Of a DNA stretch of 64,000 nucleotides, positions 38,552 through 46,557 are shown in pieces. Where the stretch lies: assembly GCA_963772295.1 (NCBI GenBank), contig CAVYWO010000009.1, positions 186,001 through 250,000 on the forward strand, given 5' to 3'. Made by a program: the position numbers and the translations under genes. The notes under the pieces are model-generated. The model was given only the letters and a program-made list of their open reading frames with translations. It had not been told where the DNA came from and ran no database searches. Positions within the stretch are counted from its first letter, which is position 1. Each line of letters starts with the position of its first letter. This stretch comes from AP-15 sp963772295. GTDB taxonomy: Bacteria > Pseudomonadota > Alphaproteobacteria > ATCC43930 > CGMCC-115725.

Positions 38552-38921
38552 GGACGGGCGTCGCTTCATGACGTCCGAGCACTGGCGGCAGAGCCTCGGC
38601 ACGGTTCTGATGGTGTCGCTGATGGGCGCCGGGAGCCTGGTCGGGGCGACCTTATGGATCGTCTCTGCGATCCACGGCGTGGCCGAGACCAATCTCGCGG
38701 CCATCAACGTCGAGGCAGCGGTCGTGGCGAAGATCCAAGCCGAGCTCGAGCATCGGGTGACGACGCTCGAGGCGCAAGAGATCGACGCCGCCCGCGCCAC
38801 CGATCGCCTGACGACCTCGGTCGAGCAATTGCGCTCGACCGAGGGCGATCTGACGACGGCACTTCAGCGGCTGAATGATCTGCTGCCGGCGCCGATGCAG
38901 CGGCCGGAGCGGAAACGATGA
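38544..38921 (+). CDS. Membrane-anchored coiled-coil protein, possible i-spanin
   Basis: This 125-residue protein has one N-terminal membrane span (GTVLMVSLMGAGSLVGATLW, about 20-40). A long periplasmic-type coiled coil follows (VAKIQAELEHRVTTLEAQEI, TDRLTTSVEQLRSTEGDLTT). This is the architecture of inner-membrane spanins (Rz). The next gene, overlapping by 4 bp, encodes a Pro-rich lipoprotein as expected of the outer-membrane partner. Spanins fuse the two membranes in the last step of lysis. The assignment is by architecture and order, not sequence similarity. Confidence 0.45.
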   Translation: MAEDGRRFMTSEHWRQSLGTVLMVSLMGAGSLVGATLWIVSAIHGVAETNLAAINVEAAVVAKIQAELEHRVTTLEAQEIDAARATDRLTTSVEQLRSTEGDLTTALQRLNDLLPAPMQRPERKR

Positions 38922-39172
38922 AGATCACCGCGGCGGTCCTGCTGCTGCTCACCGCCTGCGCGGCCACGCCACAACCGGCGCCGGGAAAGCCGCAGGCAAA
39001 CCCGGCGCCGGCGCCGCCTGCCGGCGAAGGCCGGGATGGCCATTACGCTGCAGCAGCGGCGCCGCTGGACGCCAGGCTGCGGATGATCAAGCGGCGCGAG
39101 CTGCAGGATGCCCTCGACCGGGCCAAGGCGCGGCTGCGCGAGTTTGACGACGAGGAGGCCGGCCCGCAATGA
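38918..39172 (+). CDS. Small Pro-rich lipoprotein, possible o-spanin
   Basis: This 84-residue protein has lipoprotein signal MKITAAVLLLLTAC with the lipobox Cys at 14. A Pro/Ala-rich stretch follows (TPQPAPGKPQANPAPAPPAG), then a charged helix. Short Pro-rich lipoproteins following a coiled-coil membrane protein fit the Rz1/o-spanin pattern. Part of the middle (39016-39035) derives from a family A palindrome read in frame. Confidence 0.45.
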   Translation: MKITAAVLLLLTACAATPQPAPGKPQANPAPAPPAGEGRDGHYAAAAAPLDARLRMIKRRELQDALDRAKARLREFDDEEAGPQ

Positions 39173-39200
39173 AGGGTGATCTCCCGTGGTTCGCGCTGGT

Positions 39201-39235
39201 CCCCGGACAAGCGCGCCAGCGCGTGCGTTCCGGGG
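39201..39235. repeat. Palindromic repeat family B, copy 2 (inside a gene)
   Basis: CCCCGGACAAGCGCGCCAG through GCGTGCGTTCCGGGG, near-identical to copy 1 at 37876-37912. It is read in frame in the start of the split zinc-ribbon gene. Confidence 0.75.
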
Positions 39236-39374
39236 ATCGGCGCGCAATGGCTGATCCGCCTGGCGCGGCGCGTGTGGCCGGTTCGAGAGCGGATCGCCCT
39301 CGCTCGGCATTGGTCCGAGGAGGAGCCGCAATGACGACCAAGGGCATCGCGGCGCTGCGCGCTTCGCGGCGGTG

Positions 39375-39394
39375 GCCCCCGCTTTCGCGGGGGC
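39375..39394. repeat. Palindromic repeat with GGGGGCAGGCT tail
   Basis: GCCCCCGC, loop TTTC, GCGGGGGC, then AGGCT. The GGGGGCAGGCT end is shared with family A and, in looser form, with family C. It is also inside the zinc-ribbon frame. Confidence 0.55.
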
Positions 39395-39450
39395 AGGCTA
39401 GGTGCGATCGGTGCGGCCGGGAGGCAGACACACTGTTTCCCCCGGCCTTC

Positions 39451-41056
39451 GAGGCTGTAATCCAATCCCGAAAAAAATTGGAATTCGGGGTCTTATCGCT
39501 AGGTTTTGGTCCGCGCGTTCTGTATAACCCTATTAGTGGGGGTAGCGGGGGGCCGCTATGAGCGAAGGTGTGCGGGTGATCCGTCCGGACCGGGCTCAGT
39601 TGCGCTGGGACATGGTCGATCTGGACAGCCAGTTGCCGGACGACCATCGGGCGCGGCTGGTTTGGGCGTTTGTTGAAAGTTTGGATCTGAGCGAGTTTTA
39701 CGACCGGATCAAGGCGCGTGACGCGGTTGCCGGACGGCCGGCAACGGATCCGCAGGTGGTGTTGGCGGTCTGGCTCTACGCGACGCTGGAGGGGATCGGT
39801 TCGGCGCGGGCGATCGACCGCCTGTGTCAGCAGCACGCGGCCTATCGTTGGCTGTGCGGCGGTGCGCCGATCAACCACGATCTGCTGGCCGAGTTTCGGC
39901 GCGAGAATGCGGCGTTGTTGGATCGCCTGCTGACCCAGAGCGTGACTGGGCTGATCGCCGAAAAACTGGTCACCCTGGAAGAGCTGGCAATTGACGGGAC
40001 CAAGGTGCGCGCTCACGCCGGCCGGGGTTCGATGAGCAAGCGCAAACGGCTGGAGAGCATCGAGCAGGCGGTGGCGGAACGGGTGGCGGAGCTGAAGAGC
40101 GAGCTCGACACGGATCCCGCGGAGCCGGAGCGGCGGTGCAAGAGGCGCGCCTTGCAAGCCGCAGAGGAGCGGGCTCGGCGGGTCAAGCAGGCGCAGCAGA
40201 AGCTGGCGGAATTGGAGCAGGAGAAGGCCGAACGGGCAAAGACACATCCCACGGAGGAAGCCAAGAAAGGCGAACCCAAAGTTTCGGTCAGTGACCCCGA
40301 CGCTCGCTTGATGCGGCTGCCCGACGGTGCCGCCGCGCCCGCCTGGAACGTGCAAGTGGCGACCGCCAATGGCTTTATCGTGGAGATCGATCCGACGGAT
40401 CGGCGCCAGGACAGCGGCACGGCGCCGGGACTGGTGGAGAAGGTTGCCGAGCGTTGTGGCCGCGCGCCGCAACGGCTGCTGGCCGATACCACGGCGATGA
40501 CCCAGGACGACATCGTCAAACTGGCCGAGCAGCATCCCGATCTGACCGTCTATAGCCCGCCGCCGTCGGAACGCCCGAACGTCACCGCCAAGACGCTGCA
40601 CACGCGGCGCTGGAGACGGCGCCATGAGCCGCCGCCGGTCATGGCATGGCGAGCGCGAATGGCGAGTGAGGAAGGCCAAGAAGTCTACCGCCGACGCAAG
40701 CTGACCGAACGGGCGCACGGCATCATCAAGACCCGAGGAATGACCCGGTTCCTGGTACATGGCCGCGAGAAAGTCCGGTCCGTCTGTCTGTTGCAGGCAC
40801 TGGCCCTCAACCTATCCTGGGCCAATACGTTGCGCCGCCGTACTGCCGCGGCGGCAGCAATGGCGATACCGGCGGCCGCATGACCACAGCAGGCCCGAGC
40901 AGTGCCCTCCGCGACCACATTCACGGCGCCACGGTCCAAACACGGCGCCACAGCCCAATCCCCCAGGTCAAGTATCTCCAAACTGCCACACCCTTAAGTT
41001 GAGCTTCCAAAAACGCCACACGCCCTGCCCAAAAAGCGGGATTGGATTACAGCCTC
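39451..41056 (+). mobile_element. IS1182-family insertion sequence
   Basis: Perfect 20-bp terminal inverted repeats (GAGGCTGTAATCCAATCCCG at 39451-39470 and its complement at 41037-41056) enclose one transposase gene. A 4-bp target duplication CTTC flanks them (39447-39450 and 41057-41060). Removing the element and one CTTC rebuilds a family A palindrome, so the IS landed in the loop of that hairpin, within the zinc-ribbon gene. Confidence 0.9.
39558..40883 (+). CDS. IS1182 family transposase
   Basis: This 441-residue DDE transposase has the N-terminal region ATDPQVVLAVWLYATLEGIG and INHDLLAEFRRENAALLDRL, first Asp in LAIDGTKVRAHAG, a charged coiled-coil insertion (about 165-235), second Asp in LLADTTAMTQDD, and Glu in RRKLTERAHGIIKTRGMTR. 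This order is typical of the IS1182 group. The gene is intact and fills the element. Confidence 0.92.
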   Translation: MSEGVRVIRPDRAQLRWDMVDLDSQLPDDHRARLVWAFVESLDLSEFYDRIKARDAVAGRPATDPQVVLAVWLYATLEGIGSARAIDRLCQQHAAYRWLCGGAPINHDLLAEFRRENAALLDRLLTQSVTGLIAEKLVTLEELAIDGTKVRAHAGRGSMSKRKRLESIEQAVAERVAELKSELDTDPAEPERRCKRRALQAAEERARRVKQAQQKLAELEQEKAERAKTHPTEEAKKGEPKVSVSDPDARLMRLPDGAAAPAWNVQVATANGFIVEIDPTDRRQDSGTAPGLVEKVAERCGRAPQRLLADTTAMTQDDIVKLAEQHPDLTVYSPPPSERPNVTAKTLHTRRWRRRHEPPPVMAWRARMASEEGQEVYRRRKLTERAHGIIKTRGMTRFLVHGREKVRSVCLLQALALNLSWANTLRRRTAAAAAMAIPAAA

Positions 41057-41060
41057 CTTC

Positions 41061-41156
41061 GCCGGGGCAGGCGTGGCGCGGCAATGGCTCTGCGGCCGGT
41101 GCATCCGCATGGAGGAGAAGAATGAACCTGCTGACGTTCCTCGTGGCGCGGCTTAA
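41061..41156 (+). pseudogene. Zinc-ribbon protein, 3' part
   Basis: This is the remainder of the gene broken by the IS1182-family element. It reads GAGVARQWLCGRCIRMEEKN then EPADVPRGAA and stops with TAA at 41154-41156, overlapping the start of the next gene at 41122. The CGRC pair completes a four-Cys zinc ribbon with CDRC on the other side. Confidence 0.5.
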
Positions 41157-41301
41157 GGAGCCGTCGACCTATGCCGGGCTCGGCGCGATCCTCGCCGCCG
41201 CCGGGCTGCATCCGAGCGCGGCGCTGCTGTCGTCGGGGACCAACGCGGCGATGGCGCTCGCCGGCCTCGCGGCGGTGCTGATCCCGGAGAAGAGCGGCTA
41301 G
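41122..41301 (+). CDS. Small membrane protein, possible holin
   Basis: This 59-residue protein follows a strong GGAGGAG site. It starts MNLLTFLVARLKEPSTYAGL and has two hydrophobic stretches (YAGLGAILAAAGL and AMALAGLAAVLI) ending in charged PEKSG. The size and its place after the spanin-like pair fit a phage holin, the pore-former that times lysis. Proteins with the RLKEPSTYAGL-like start are known from alphaproteobacterial phages by memory only. Confidence 0.5.
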   Translation: MNLLTFLVARLKEPSTYAGLGAILAAAGLHPSAALLSSGTNAAMALAGLAAVLIPEKSG

Positions 41302-41438
41302 CCATCGCGCGCCAGATCGCGGCGACCGCGGCGCGCATGCCGAACGGCGAGCGCAGGTCGTAGTCGCCGTCGAGCAGGGCGTCGACGCCGGCCTCGAGCA
41401 TCGCTTCCGTCGGCTGGCCTACATCAATTGGAGTTGCC

Positions 41439-43464
41439 ATGAAGATCTACCTGCCGATTGCCAAGGTCGACGCGGCGCAGCGCATGGTGATGGGCTATGC
41501 CAGCACCGAGGCGCGCGACGACCAGGGCGAGATCGTCAAGCGCGAGGCGCTCAGCGACGCGCTCGGCGATTATATGAAATTCGCCAACATCCGCGAGATG
41601 CACCAGCTCTCGGCGGTCGGCAAGGCGAAGGACGCCGGGGTCGACGACAAGGGCCTCTACATCGCCGCCAAGGTCGTCGATGACCAGGCGTGGGAAAAGG
41701 TCGTCGAGCGCGTCTACAACGGCTTCTCGATCGGCGGCAAGGTCACGACCCGCGACCCGGCCGATTACAAGACGATCACCGGGCTGCGGCTCGACGAGAT
41801 CAGCCTCGTCGACCGCCCGGCCAATCCCGAGGCGGTGTTTGATTGCTGGAAGCGCGGCGCCGTGGAGCCAAATGGCATCCAATCGGATCCAGTGGCGGCG
41901 CTGAAGGCGGCGATCGAGCGGGTCGAGGCGCTGGTCAAGAAAGGCGACAACGTAGGCCTTCAGCCCGCGGGCTTGACCCGCGGGGAGGGCGACAAGCCCT
42001 ACGACGATGTCGAATACGCCGATCCGGGCTATCAGGATGACAAGAAGAAGCGCTACCCGATCGACAGCGAAAAGCACATCCGCGCCGCCTGGAATTACAT
42101 CAACAAGCCCAAGAACGCCGGCAAATACAACGCCGACGAAGTCAAGCGGATCAAGGCGAAGATCGTCGCCGCTTGGAAGGACAAGATCGATCCGAAGGGG
42201 CCGCCCTCGGCCGAGGACGGCGAGAAGGCGGCGCGCGTCGAGCTGCGCAAGCATCTGGCCGACATCGGCGGCGTCGCCGAGGTCATCCTGCGGCTCGATT
42301 GGCTCAAGGACATGCTGGCCACCGAGGCGGCGATGGAGGGCGACGACAGCCCGCAGCCGGAACGGCTCGGCGGCGTCATCGACGAATTGTGCGGCTTCCT
42401 CAACGCCCTCGTCGCCGAGGAGACGGCCGAGATCAGGAGCGATGACGATCTCGGCGAAGGCGCCCTGCCGATGGCCGGCATGACGATGGCGGCGGTCGCG
42501 GCGAGCCTGCGCAAGGCGGGCCTCGACGGCCGCGCCAAGCTCTTCAAGGCGCGGCATTCGATGGGCGATCAGGCGCTCCTGGACTGCGCCCACATGGCGG
42601 TCAAGGCGGCGCGCGGCATCGACGGCCTCAAGGCCGACGAGCGCGATCATCTCGACGAGTGCATGAAGTGCATGAAGGCGGCCGGCGCGCGCGAGAGCTC
42701 GGGCGAGGAACTCGACGCAAGATACAGGCCGCAACCCCGAGCACCCGGCCCCGACGGCGACGCCGCCGGCGCAGGAATACCGCCCTGGCGCCTACACGAC
42801 CGTCAACACCGCCGACGCCACCAAGCGCATGCTCGAGCTGATCGCGGAGAGCCTCGGCAAGGCCGGGCGCGCCCACAAGGCGCTGATGGACGTGGCGCAC
42901 GGCTGCGTGAAGGCGATGACCGACGGCGAGACCTGCAAAGCGCAGAAGGCCGGCTCGCGGCACTCCCAGGCGACGATGGGGCATCTCCAGGAGGCGCATG
43001 ACCACAGGGTCGCCGTCGGCGCCAAGTGCGATGCGGCCGGCGAGCAGGACCGCGGCCAGTCGCCGCCGCCGAGCGACGACGAGGCCGAGGAAGAGGAGCA
43101 GGGCACCGAGTTCGAGCCCGGCAAGGGGAGCCGGCCCGGCGGGCTGCGCAAGCGTTACGACGCGCTGTCGAAGGCGGTGGCCGAGCTGGCGCCGCGGCTC
43201 GACCAGATTGCCGCCGACGTCGCGGCGATCAAGCGCACGCCGCTGCCGCCGTTGACCGCGCGCTCGACCATGGGGCTCGCTCGCATCGAGAAGGGCCGCG
43301 ACGTCGGCGCTGCGGGCGAGGACGACGCGGCACTCGCCGCGCGGATCGCGGCGATGACGCCCGACCAGCAGGCAATGCTGCTGATCAAGGCATCGCGCAT
43401 GAAGCCGTTTCGGCTCGGGCCCGGCGGCCCGCAGCCGACGGCGGAGGGCGAGACCGGTGGCTGA
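41439..43464 (+). pseudogene. Prohead protease (XkdF-like) with DUF6582-like region, frameshifted
   Basis: The N-terminal 150 residues resemble XkdF/prohead-protease domains: MVMGYASTEARDDQGEIVKR, VVERVYNGFSIGGKVTTRD and LRLDEISLVDRPANPEAVF. A DUF6582-like segment follows (IRAAWNYINKPKNAGKY, KRIKAKIVAAWKDKI). The frame breaks at the AA 42719-42720, where one A fewer continues into NPEHPAPTATPPAQEY, LELIAESLGKAGRAHKAL and a coiled scaffold-like tail to 43464. Protease and scaffold may thus be one fused protein of about 670 residues. A family C palindrome (41951-41984) is read in frame. Confidence 0.75.
41951..41984 (-). repeat. Palindromic repeat family C, copy 1 (inside prohead protease gene)
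   Basis: On the minus strand it reads CCCGCGGGTCAAGCCCGCGG then GCTGAAGGCCTACG. It matches copy 2 (47695-47728) at 33 of 34 bases. It is translated on the plus strand as part of VGLQPAGLTRGEG without breaking the frame. Confidence 0.8.
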
Positions 43465-43696
43465 TGATCTCCTCGAGCTCGTCGCTCCCGGCGGCTGCGA
43501 CGAGGCGAATCACGGCACCGAGCGCTATCGCGTCGACAACAACGGCCGCGTGCGGGTGCCGCGCGAGGCCGCGTTCTACCTGATCCGTTACGGCGGCTTT
43601 CGCCCGGCCCCCGCCGAACCAGCCCCGGCCCCGCAAGGGGCTTTTTTGATGCCCGAGCCGCCGGCGGGCCGGAAAGTACCGAGGAGCAACACGTGA
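43457..43696 (+). CDS. Small phage protein upstream of capsid gene
   Basis: This 79-residue protein starts at GTG, 8 bp inside the end of the previous gene. The conserved-looking core is GTERYRVDNNGRVRVPREAA and FYLIRYGGF; the rest is Pro/Ala-rich. Proteins of this kind lie next to capsid genes in many alphaproteobacterial phages. A terminator-like hairpin (43628-43647) lies inside its 3' end, and it overlaps the capsid start by 4 bp. Confidence 0.5.
   Translation: MADDLLELVAPGGCDEANHGTERYRVDNNGRVRVPREAAFYLIRYGGFRPAPAEPAPAPQGAFLMPEPPAGRKVPRSNT
43628..43647 (+). terminator. Terminator-like hairpin inside an open frame
   Basis: GCCCC-GCAA-GGGGC followed by six T, 46 bp before the capsid start. 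It has the form of an intrinsic terminator, yet the 43457 frame reads through it (APQGAFLM). It may attenuate upstream transcription ahead of the capsid gene. Confidence 0.6.
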
Positions 43697-45270
43697 ACCC
43701 GATCACCGAAGAGACCTTTGCCCTGATGAAGTCGGCGCTGGGCACGCCCAATGATCAGATCGCCAAAGCGATCTCGACCGGCACCGGCCTGGTCGCCTTC
43801 GACCTGCAGGCGCCGGCGAAGAACCTCTACCCGTTCATCACGCCCTTGCGAAACGTGATCCCGCGGGTCGGCGGCGGCACCGGCACGGCGACCAACTGGC
43901 GCCAGGTCAACGCCATCATCGGGTCGGGCTTCGACGCGATGGGCTGGGTGCCGGAAGGCCAGCGCTCCGGGCAGATGAGTTACAACACCTCGAACAAGTC
44001 GGCGACCTATGTGACGATCGGCGAGGAAGACGCCGCGACTTACGAGGCGATTTCGGCCGGCGTCCACTTCGAGGACATCCAGGCGCGGATGACCTTCCGC
44101 CTTCTGCAGAAGATGATGCTGAAGGAGGAGATGGCGATCCTCGCCGGCAACGCCGGCGCCTCGAACGGCGGCCTTTCGCTTGGCATCCCCGGCACCCCGA
44201 CCGTCACGGAGATCGCCAACACCGCCGCGACGCTGACGACCGCCACCTATTACGTGCAGGTCGTGGCGCTGACCCTCGAGGGCTTCCAGAATTCCGGCGG
44301 CACGCCCTTGAACACGGTGGTCGGCATCGCCAATGCCGCGGTTACCGCGGCGAGCGTCGTCGCCACCCAGAAGAGCGTAACCGGCGCCGACGGCAAGGCC
44401 TACACCCTTTCGGGCGGCTCCTCGAACATCAGCGCCCTCTCGTCGGGCCAGGCCGTCACCTCGGGGACCAACATGCTGGCGGCCTCTGTCGCGGCGGTCT
44501 CGGGGGCGGTCGCCTATGCCTGGTTCGTCGGCACGACCAATGCCGCCGGCTCCGGCACGCTGCAGGCGATCACCACGCTCAACTCGGTCACGATCTCGGC
44601 CCCGCTCGTCGCCGGCACCCAATCGGCCGCGTCGATCACCCAGGATAGCAGCTTCAATTCGAGCTACGCCTACAACGGCCTGCTGACCACGGCGATCGGT
44701 TCGGGCACTGCCTACGTCAACAGCCTCGCCACCGGCACCGACGGCACCGGAACGTTCCTGACCGCCTCGGGGCGCGGCTCGGTCAATGAAATCGACCAGA
44801 TGTTCCAAACGATGTGGAACAACTTCGAGCTGTCGCCGACCGTGCTTTACGTCAACGCGCAAGAGCTGCGCAACATCACGACCAAGGTGCTCTCGAACAC
44901 CGCGGGGCCGCTGTTGCGCTATGAGCGAGCCGACTCGGCCGAGGGCGGCGGCGAGTACCAGATCACCGCTTCGGGCGTCGTCTCGTATTACTACAACCCC
45001 TTCGCCCTCAACGGCGGCCTGAAGATCCCGATCCGCCTGCATCCGCGGGTGCCCCCGGGGACGATCATCGGCTGGGCCGAGAACCTGCCGATCCAATACC
45101 AGTCGAACGAGGTCCCGAACGTCGCCGAGGTCAAGACCCGGCAGGACTATTATCAAATCGACTGGCCCATCGTTACGCGGCAGCGGCAGGTCGGCGTCTA
45201 TGCCGAGTCGGTGCTGGCCGTCTATGCGCCCTTCGCGATGGGCGTCATCACCAATATCGGAAACGGTTGA
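43693..45270 (+). CDS. Major capsid protein with internal beta insertion
   Basis: This 525-residue protein starts at GTG after GAGGAG. The first 155 residues (LVAFDLQAPAKNLYPFITPL, SYNTSNKSATYVTIGEEDAA, LKEEMAILAGNAG) and the last 180 (SVNEIDQMFQTMWNNFELSP, VLYVNAQELRNITTKVL, VGVYAESVLAVYAPFAMG) look like an HK97-fold capsid. Between them, about residues 170-330, is a Thr/Ala/Val-rich insertion with two immunoglobulin-like repeats (TATYYVQVVALTLEGF, GAVAYAWFVGTTNAAG). Such insertions usually project from the capsid surface. The capsid call rests on position and pattern. Confidence 0.7.
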   Translation: MNPITEETFALMKSALGTPNDQIAKAISTGTGLVAFDLQAPAKNLYPFITPLRNVIPRVGGGTGTATNWRQVNAIIGSGFDAMGWVPEGQRSGQMSYNTSNKSATYVTIGEEDAATYEAISAGVHFEDIQARMTFRLLQKMMLKEEMAILAGNAGASNGGLSLGIPGTPTVTEIANTAATLTTATYYVQVVALTLEGFQNSGGTPLNTVVGIANAAVTAASVVATQKSVTGADGKAYTLSGGSSNISALSSGQAVTSGTNMLAASVAAVSGAVAYAWFVGTTNAAGSGTLQAITTLNSVTISAPLVAGTQSAASITQDSSFNSSYAYNGLLTTAIGSGTAYVNSLATGTDGTGTFLTASGRGSVNEIDQMFQTMWNNFELSPTVLYVNAQELRNITTKVLSNTAGPLLRYERADSAEGGGEYQITASGVVSYYYNPFALNGGLKIPIRLHPRVPPGTIIGWAENLPIQYQSNEVPNVAEVKTRQDYYQIDWPIVTRQRQVGVYAESVLAVYAPFAMGVITNIGNG

Positions 45271-45418
45271 TTCGCTGGCGGCTGGGTCACCGCGGCCGAG
45301 GCGCTACCTCGACTGCTCGGGGCGTCCCCCGATGAGCGCTCGCATCTGACGATGGCCGGAGCTGACCCGGGCTCGCGCGCCGCAGTGTGCGGCCAGGAAC
45401 ATAGCAAGGAGACATCGA

Positions 45419-45685
45419 ATGCGCAACAACGTCATCGCCGGCGCTTGCCTCGCCGCAGCCATCGCCCTCGGGGGCTGCGGCACGGTCAAGACCGATGCCT
45501 GCTCGGTCCTGACCCAGATCGAGGCCGATCCGAGCATCGCGTCCTACCTCAATTCTCTGCCCCCGAGCTCGGCCGGCGGCATCCTCTGGGCCGACCTGAA
45601 GGCCGGCTGCGCCAAGGGTGCGTCGCCCGATTGGCTGGCACTCGTGCTGGCCGAGCTGAAGGCGCTTTTCCCGAACCTGCCCTGA
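45419..45685 (+). CDS. Small lipoprotein
   Basis: This 88-residue protein has a lipoprotein signal MRNNVIAGACLAAAIALGGC, lipobox Cys at 20. The mature part has two more Cys (TDACSVL and KAGCAKG) and a hydrophobic C-terminal helix (WLALVLAELKALF). AAGGAG precedes the start. The family is unknown; it may sit in the periplasm or outer membrane of the lysogen or during lysis. Confidence 0.55.
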   Translation: MRNNVIAGACLAAAIALGGCGTVKTDACSVLTQIEADPSIASYLNSLPPSSAGGILWADLKAGCAKGASPDWLALVLAELKALFPNLP

Positions 45686-45717
45686 TACCCGAGCCGCGGC
45701 AAATAAAGGAGAGGTCG

Positions 45718-46056
45718 ATGCGCTGGCTTGCCGTGCTCTTGCTGGCCGCCGCATTCGCCGCTAGCGCCGGCGCCGCCTGGGCCTTGAACGATTGCAGCGG
45801 AACGGTCGGCACGACGAGCCAGCCGCTGTTTTCGGGCGGCGGCTCCGTTGCGTCGCATTTGGAGATCACCAATCCGGCGCAGAACACGACCGATATCTGC
45901 GTCAGGCCAGCCGGCGGGACCGCGGTCTGCGGCGCCGCCGGCAATGTCACGATCATCCCGGGCGGCGACAAATGGTGGGATTTCCCGGACCTCCCCGGAT
46001 CACCATCGATCATCGCGTCTGGCGGCTCGACGCCCTATCAGTGCGACTACCAATGA
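45718..46056 (+). CDS. Secreted beta-rich protein
   Basis: This 112-residue protein starts after AAGGAGAGG. Signal peptide MRWLAVLLLAAAFAASAGAA ends WA-LN. The mature protein has four Cys (NDCSG, DICVRP, AVCGAA, YQCDYQ) and short strands (FSGGGSVASHLEITNP, AGNVTIIPGGDKWWDF). It resembles small extracellular beta proteins; no family was recognised. The stop overlaps the next start by 4 bp. Confidence 0.5.
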   Translation: MRWLAVLLLAAAFAASAGAAWALNDCSGTVGTTSQPLFSGGGSVASHLEITNPAQNTTDICVRPAGGTAVCGAAGNVTIIPGGDKWWDFPDLPGSPSIIASGGSTPYQCDYQ

Positions 46057-46541
46057 CCCGTCGCATCTGGGTCGCGCTCGGCCTTTGGCTGGCGCTTGCG
46101 GTACCGGCCCTCGCCGGCGGCTACAACGGCGGCGGGGCCACCGTCCCGACCTGCTCGGGCGGCCAGTTCGTCAACGGCCCGAGCTCGTGCGGCACGCCCT
46201 CGGGCGCCGGTGGCAGCCGGGTCGAGGTCTCGAAAATCTTGAGCTATTCGGTCAACTCGGGCGACGCCGGCACCGACTTCAACAACACCGGCGCCTCGGG
46301 CGGCGTCACCTTTACCCTGCCGGCCTGGTCGGCGGGCCTCAATTATTGCTTTACGAACACCGCCGGGCAGACGGTGACCGTGCAGGCGGCGACCGGCAAT
46401 TTCATCACCGAGGCCGGCGTCTCCTCGGCCTCGGGCGGCACTGCCGCCTCGACGATGCAATACAGCGCCGTCTGCATCGTGGCGATGACCTCTGCCATCT
46501 GGCAGGTCGACCGCCACGTCGGCGGCTGGACCCTCACCTGA
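46053..46541 (+). CDS. Secreted protein with one fibre-type module
   Basis: This 162-residue protein starts with ATG overlapping the previous stop. Signal peptide MTRRIWVALGLWLALAVPAL ends ALA-GG. A Cys/Gly-rich spacer leads into one copy of the shared roughly 100-residue module (GVTFTLPAWSAGLNYCFTNT, AGQTVTVQAATGNFITEAGV, then a closing strand ending GWTLT). The adjoining gene carries a related copy with the same WSLT-like ending. Confidence 0.55.
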   Translation: MTRRIWVALGLWLALAVPALAGGYNGGGATVPTCSGGQFVNGPSSCGTPSGAGGSRVEVSKILSYSVNSGDAGTDFNNTGASGGVTFTLPAWSAGLNYCFTNTAGQTVTVQAATGNFITEAGVSSASGGTAASTMQYSAVCIVAMTSAIWQVDRHVGGWTLT

Positions 46542-46557
46542 GAAAGAGAGAGCGCAC

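Larger units (their letters stand above)
39169..39450 (+). pseudogene. Zinc-ribbon protein, 5' part (split by IS1182-family element)
   Basis: The start overlaps the previous stop (ATGA). The N-terminal half is largely read through palindromes (39201-39235 and 39375-39394). A first Cys pair RCDRCGREADTLF then appears just before the IS. Joining 39450 to 41061 keeps the frame and supplies the second pair WLCGRCIRMEE, giving a C-x2-C...C-x2-C zinc ribbon ending at 41156. The insertion point lies in a family A palindrome. A start at 39331 (MTTKG) may be the original one. Confidence 0.55.

Noticed and set aside
39087..40760. 557-codon minus-strand frame across the IS1182-family element
   Set aside because: Antisense to the transposase and spans the IS boundary, which a real gene would not; no motif.
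43588..45156. 522-codon minus-strand frame antisense to the capsid gene
   Set aside because: Very Arg/Asp/Gly-rich shadow with no fold; the plus-strand frame has a proper start and capsid pattern.
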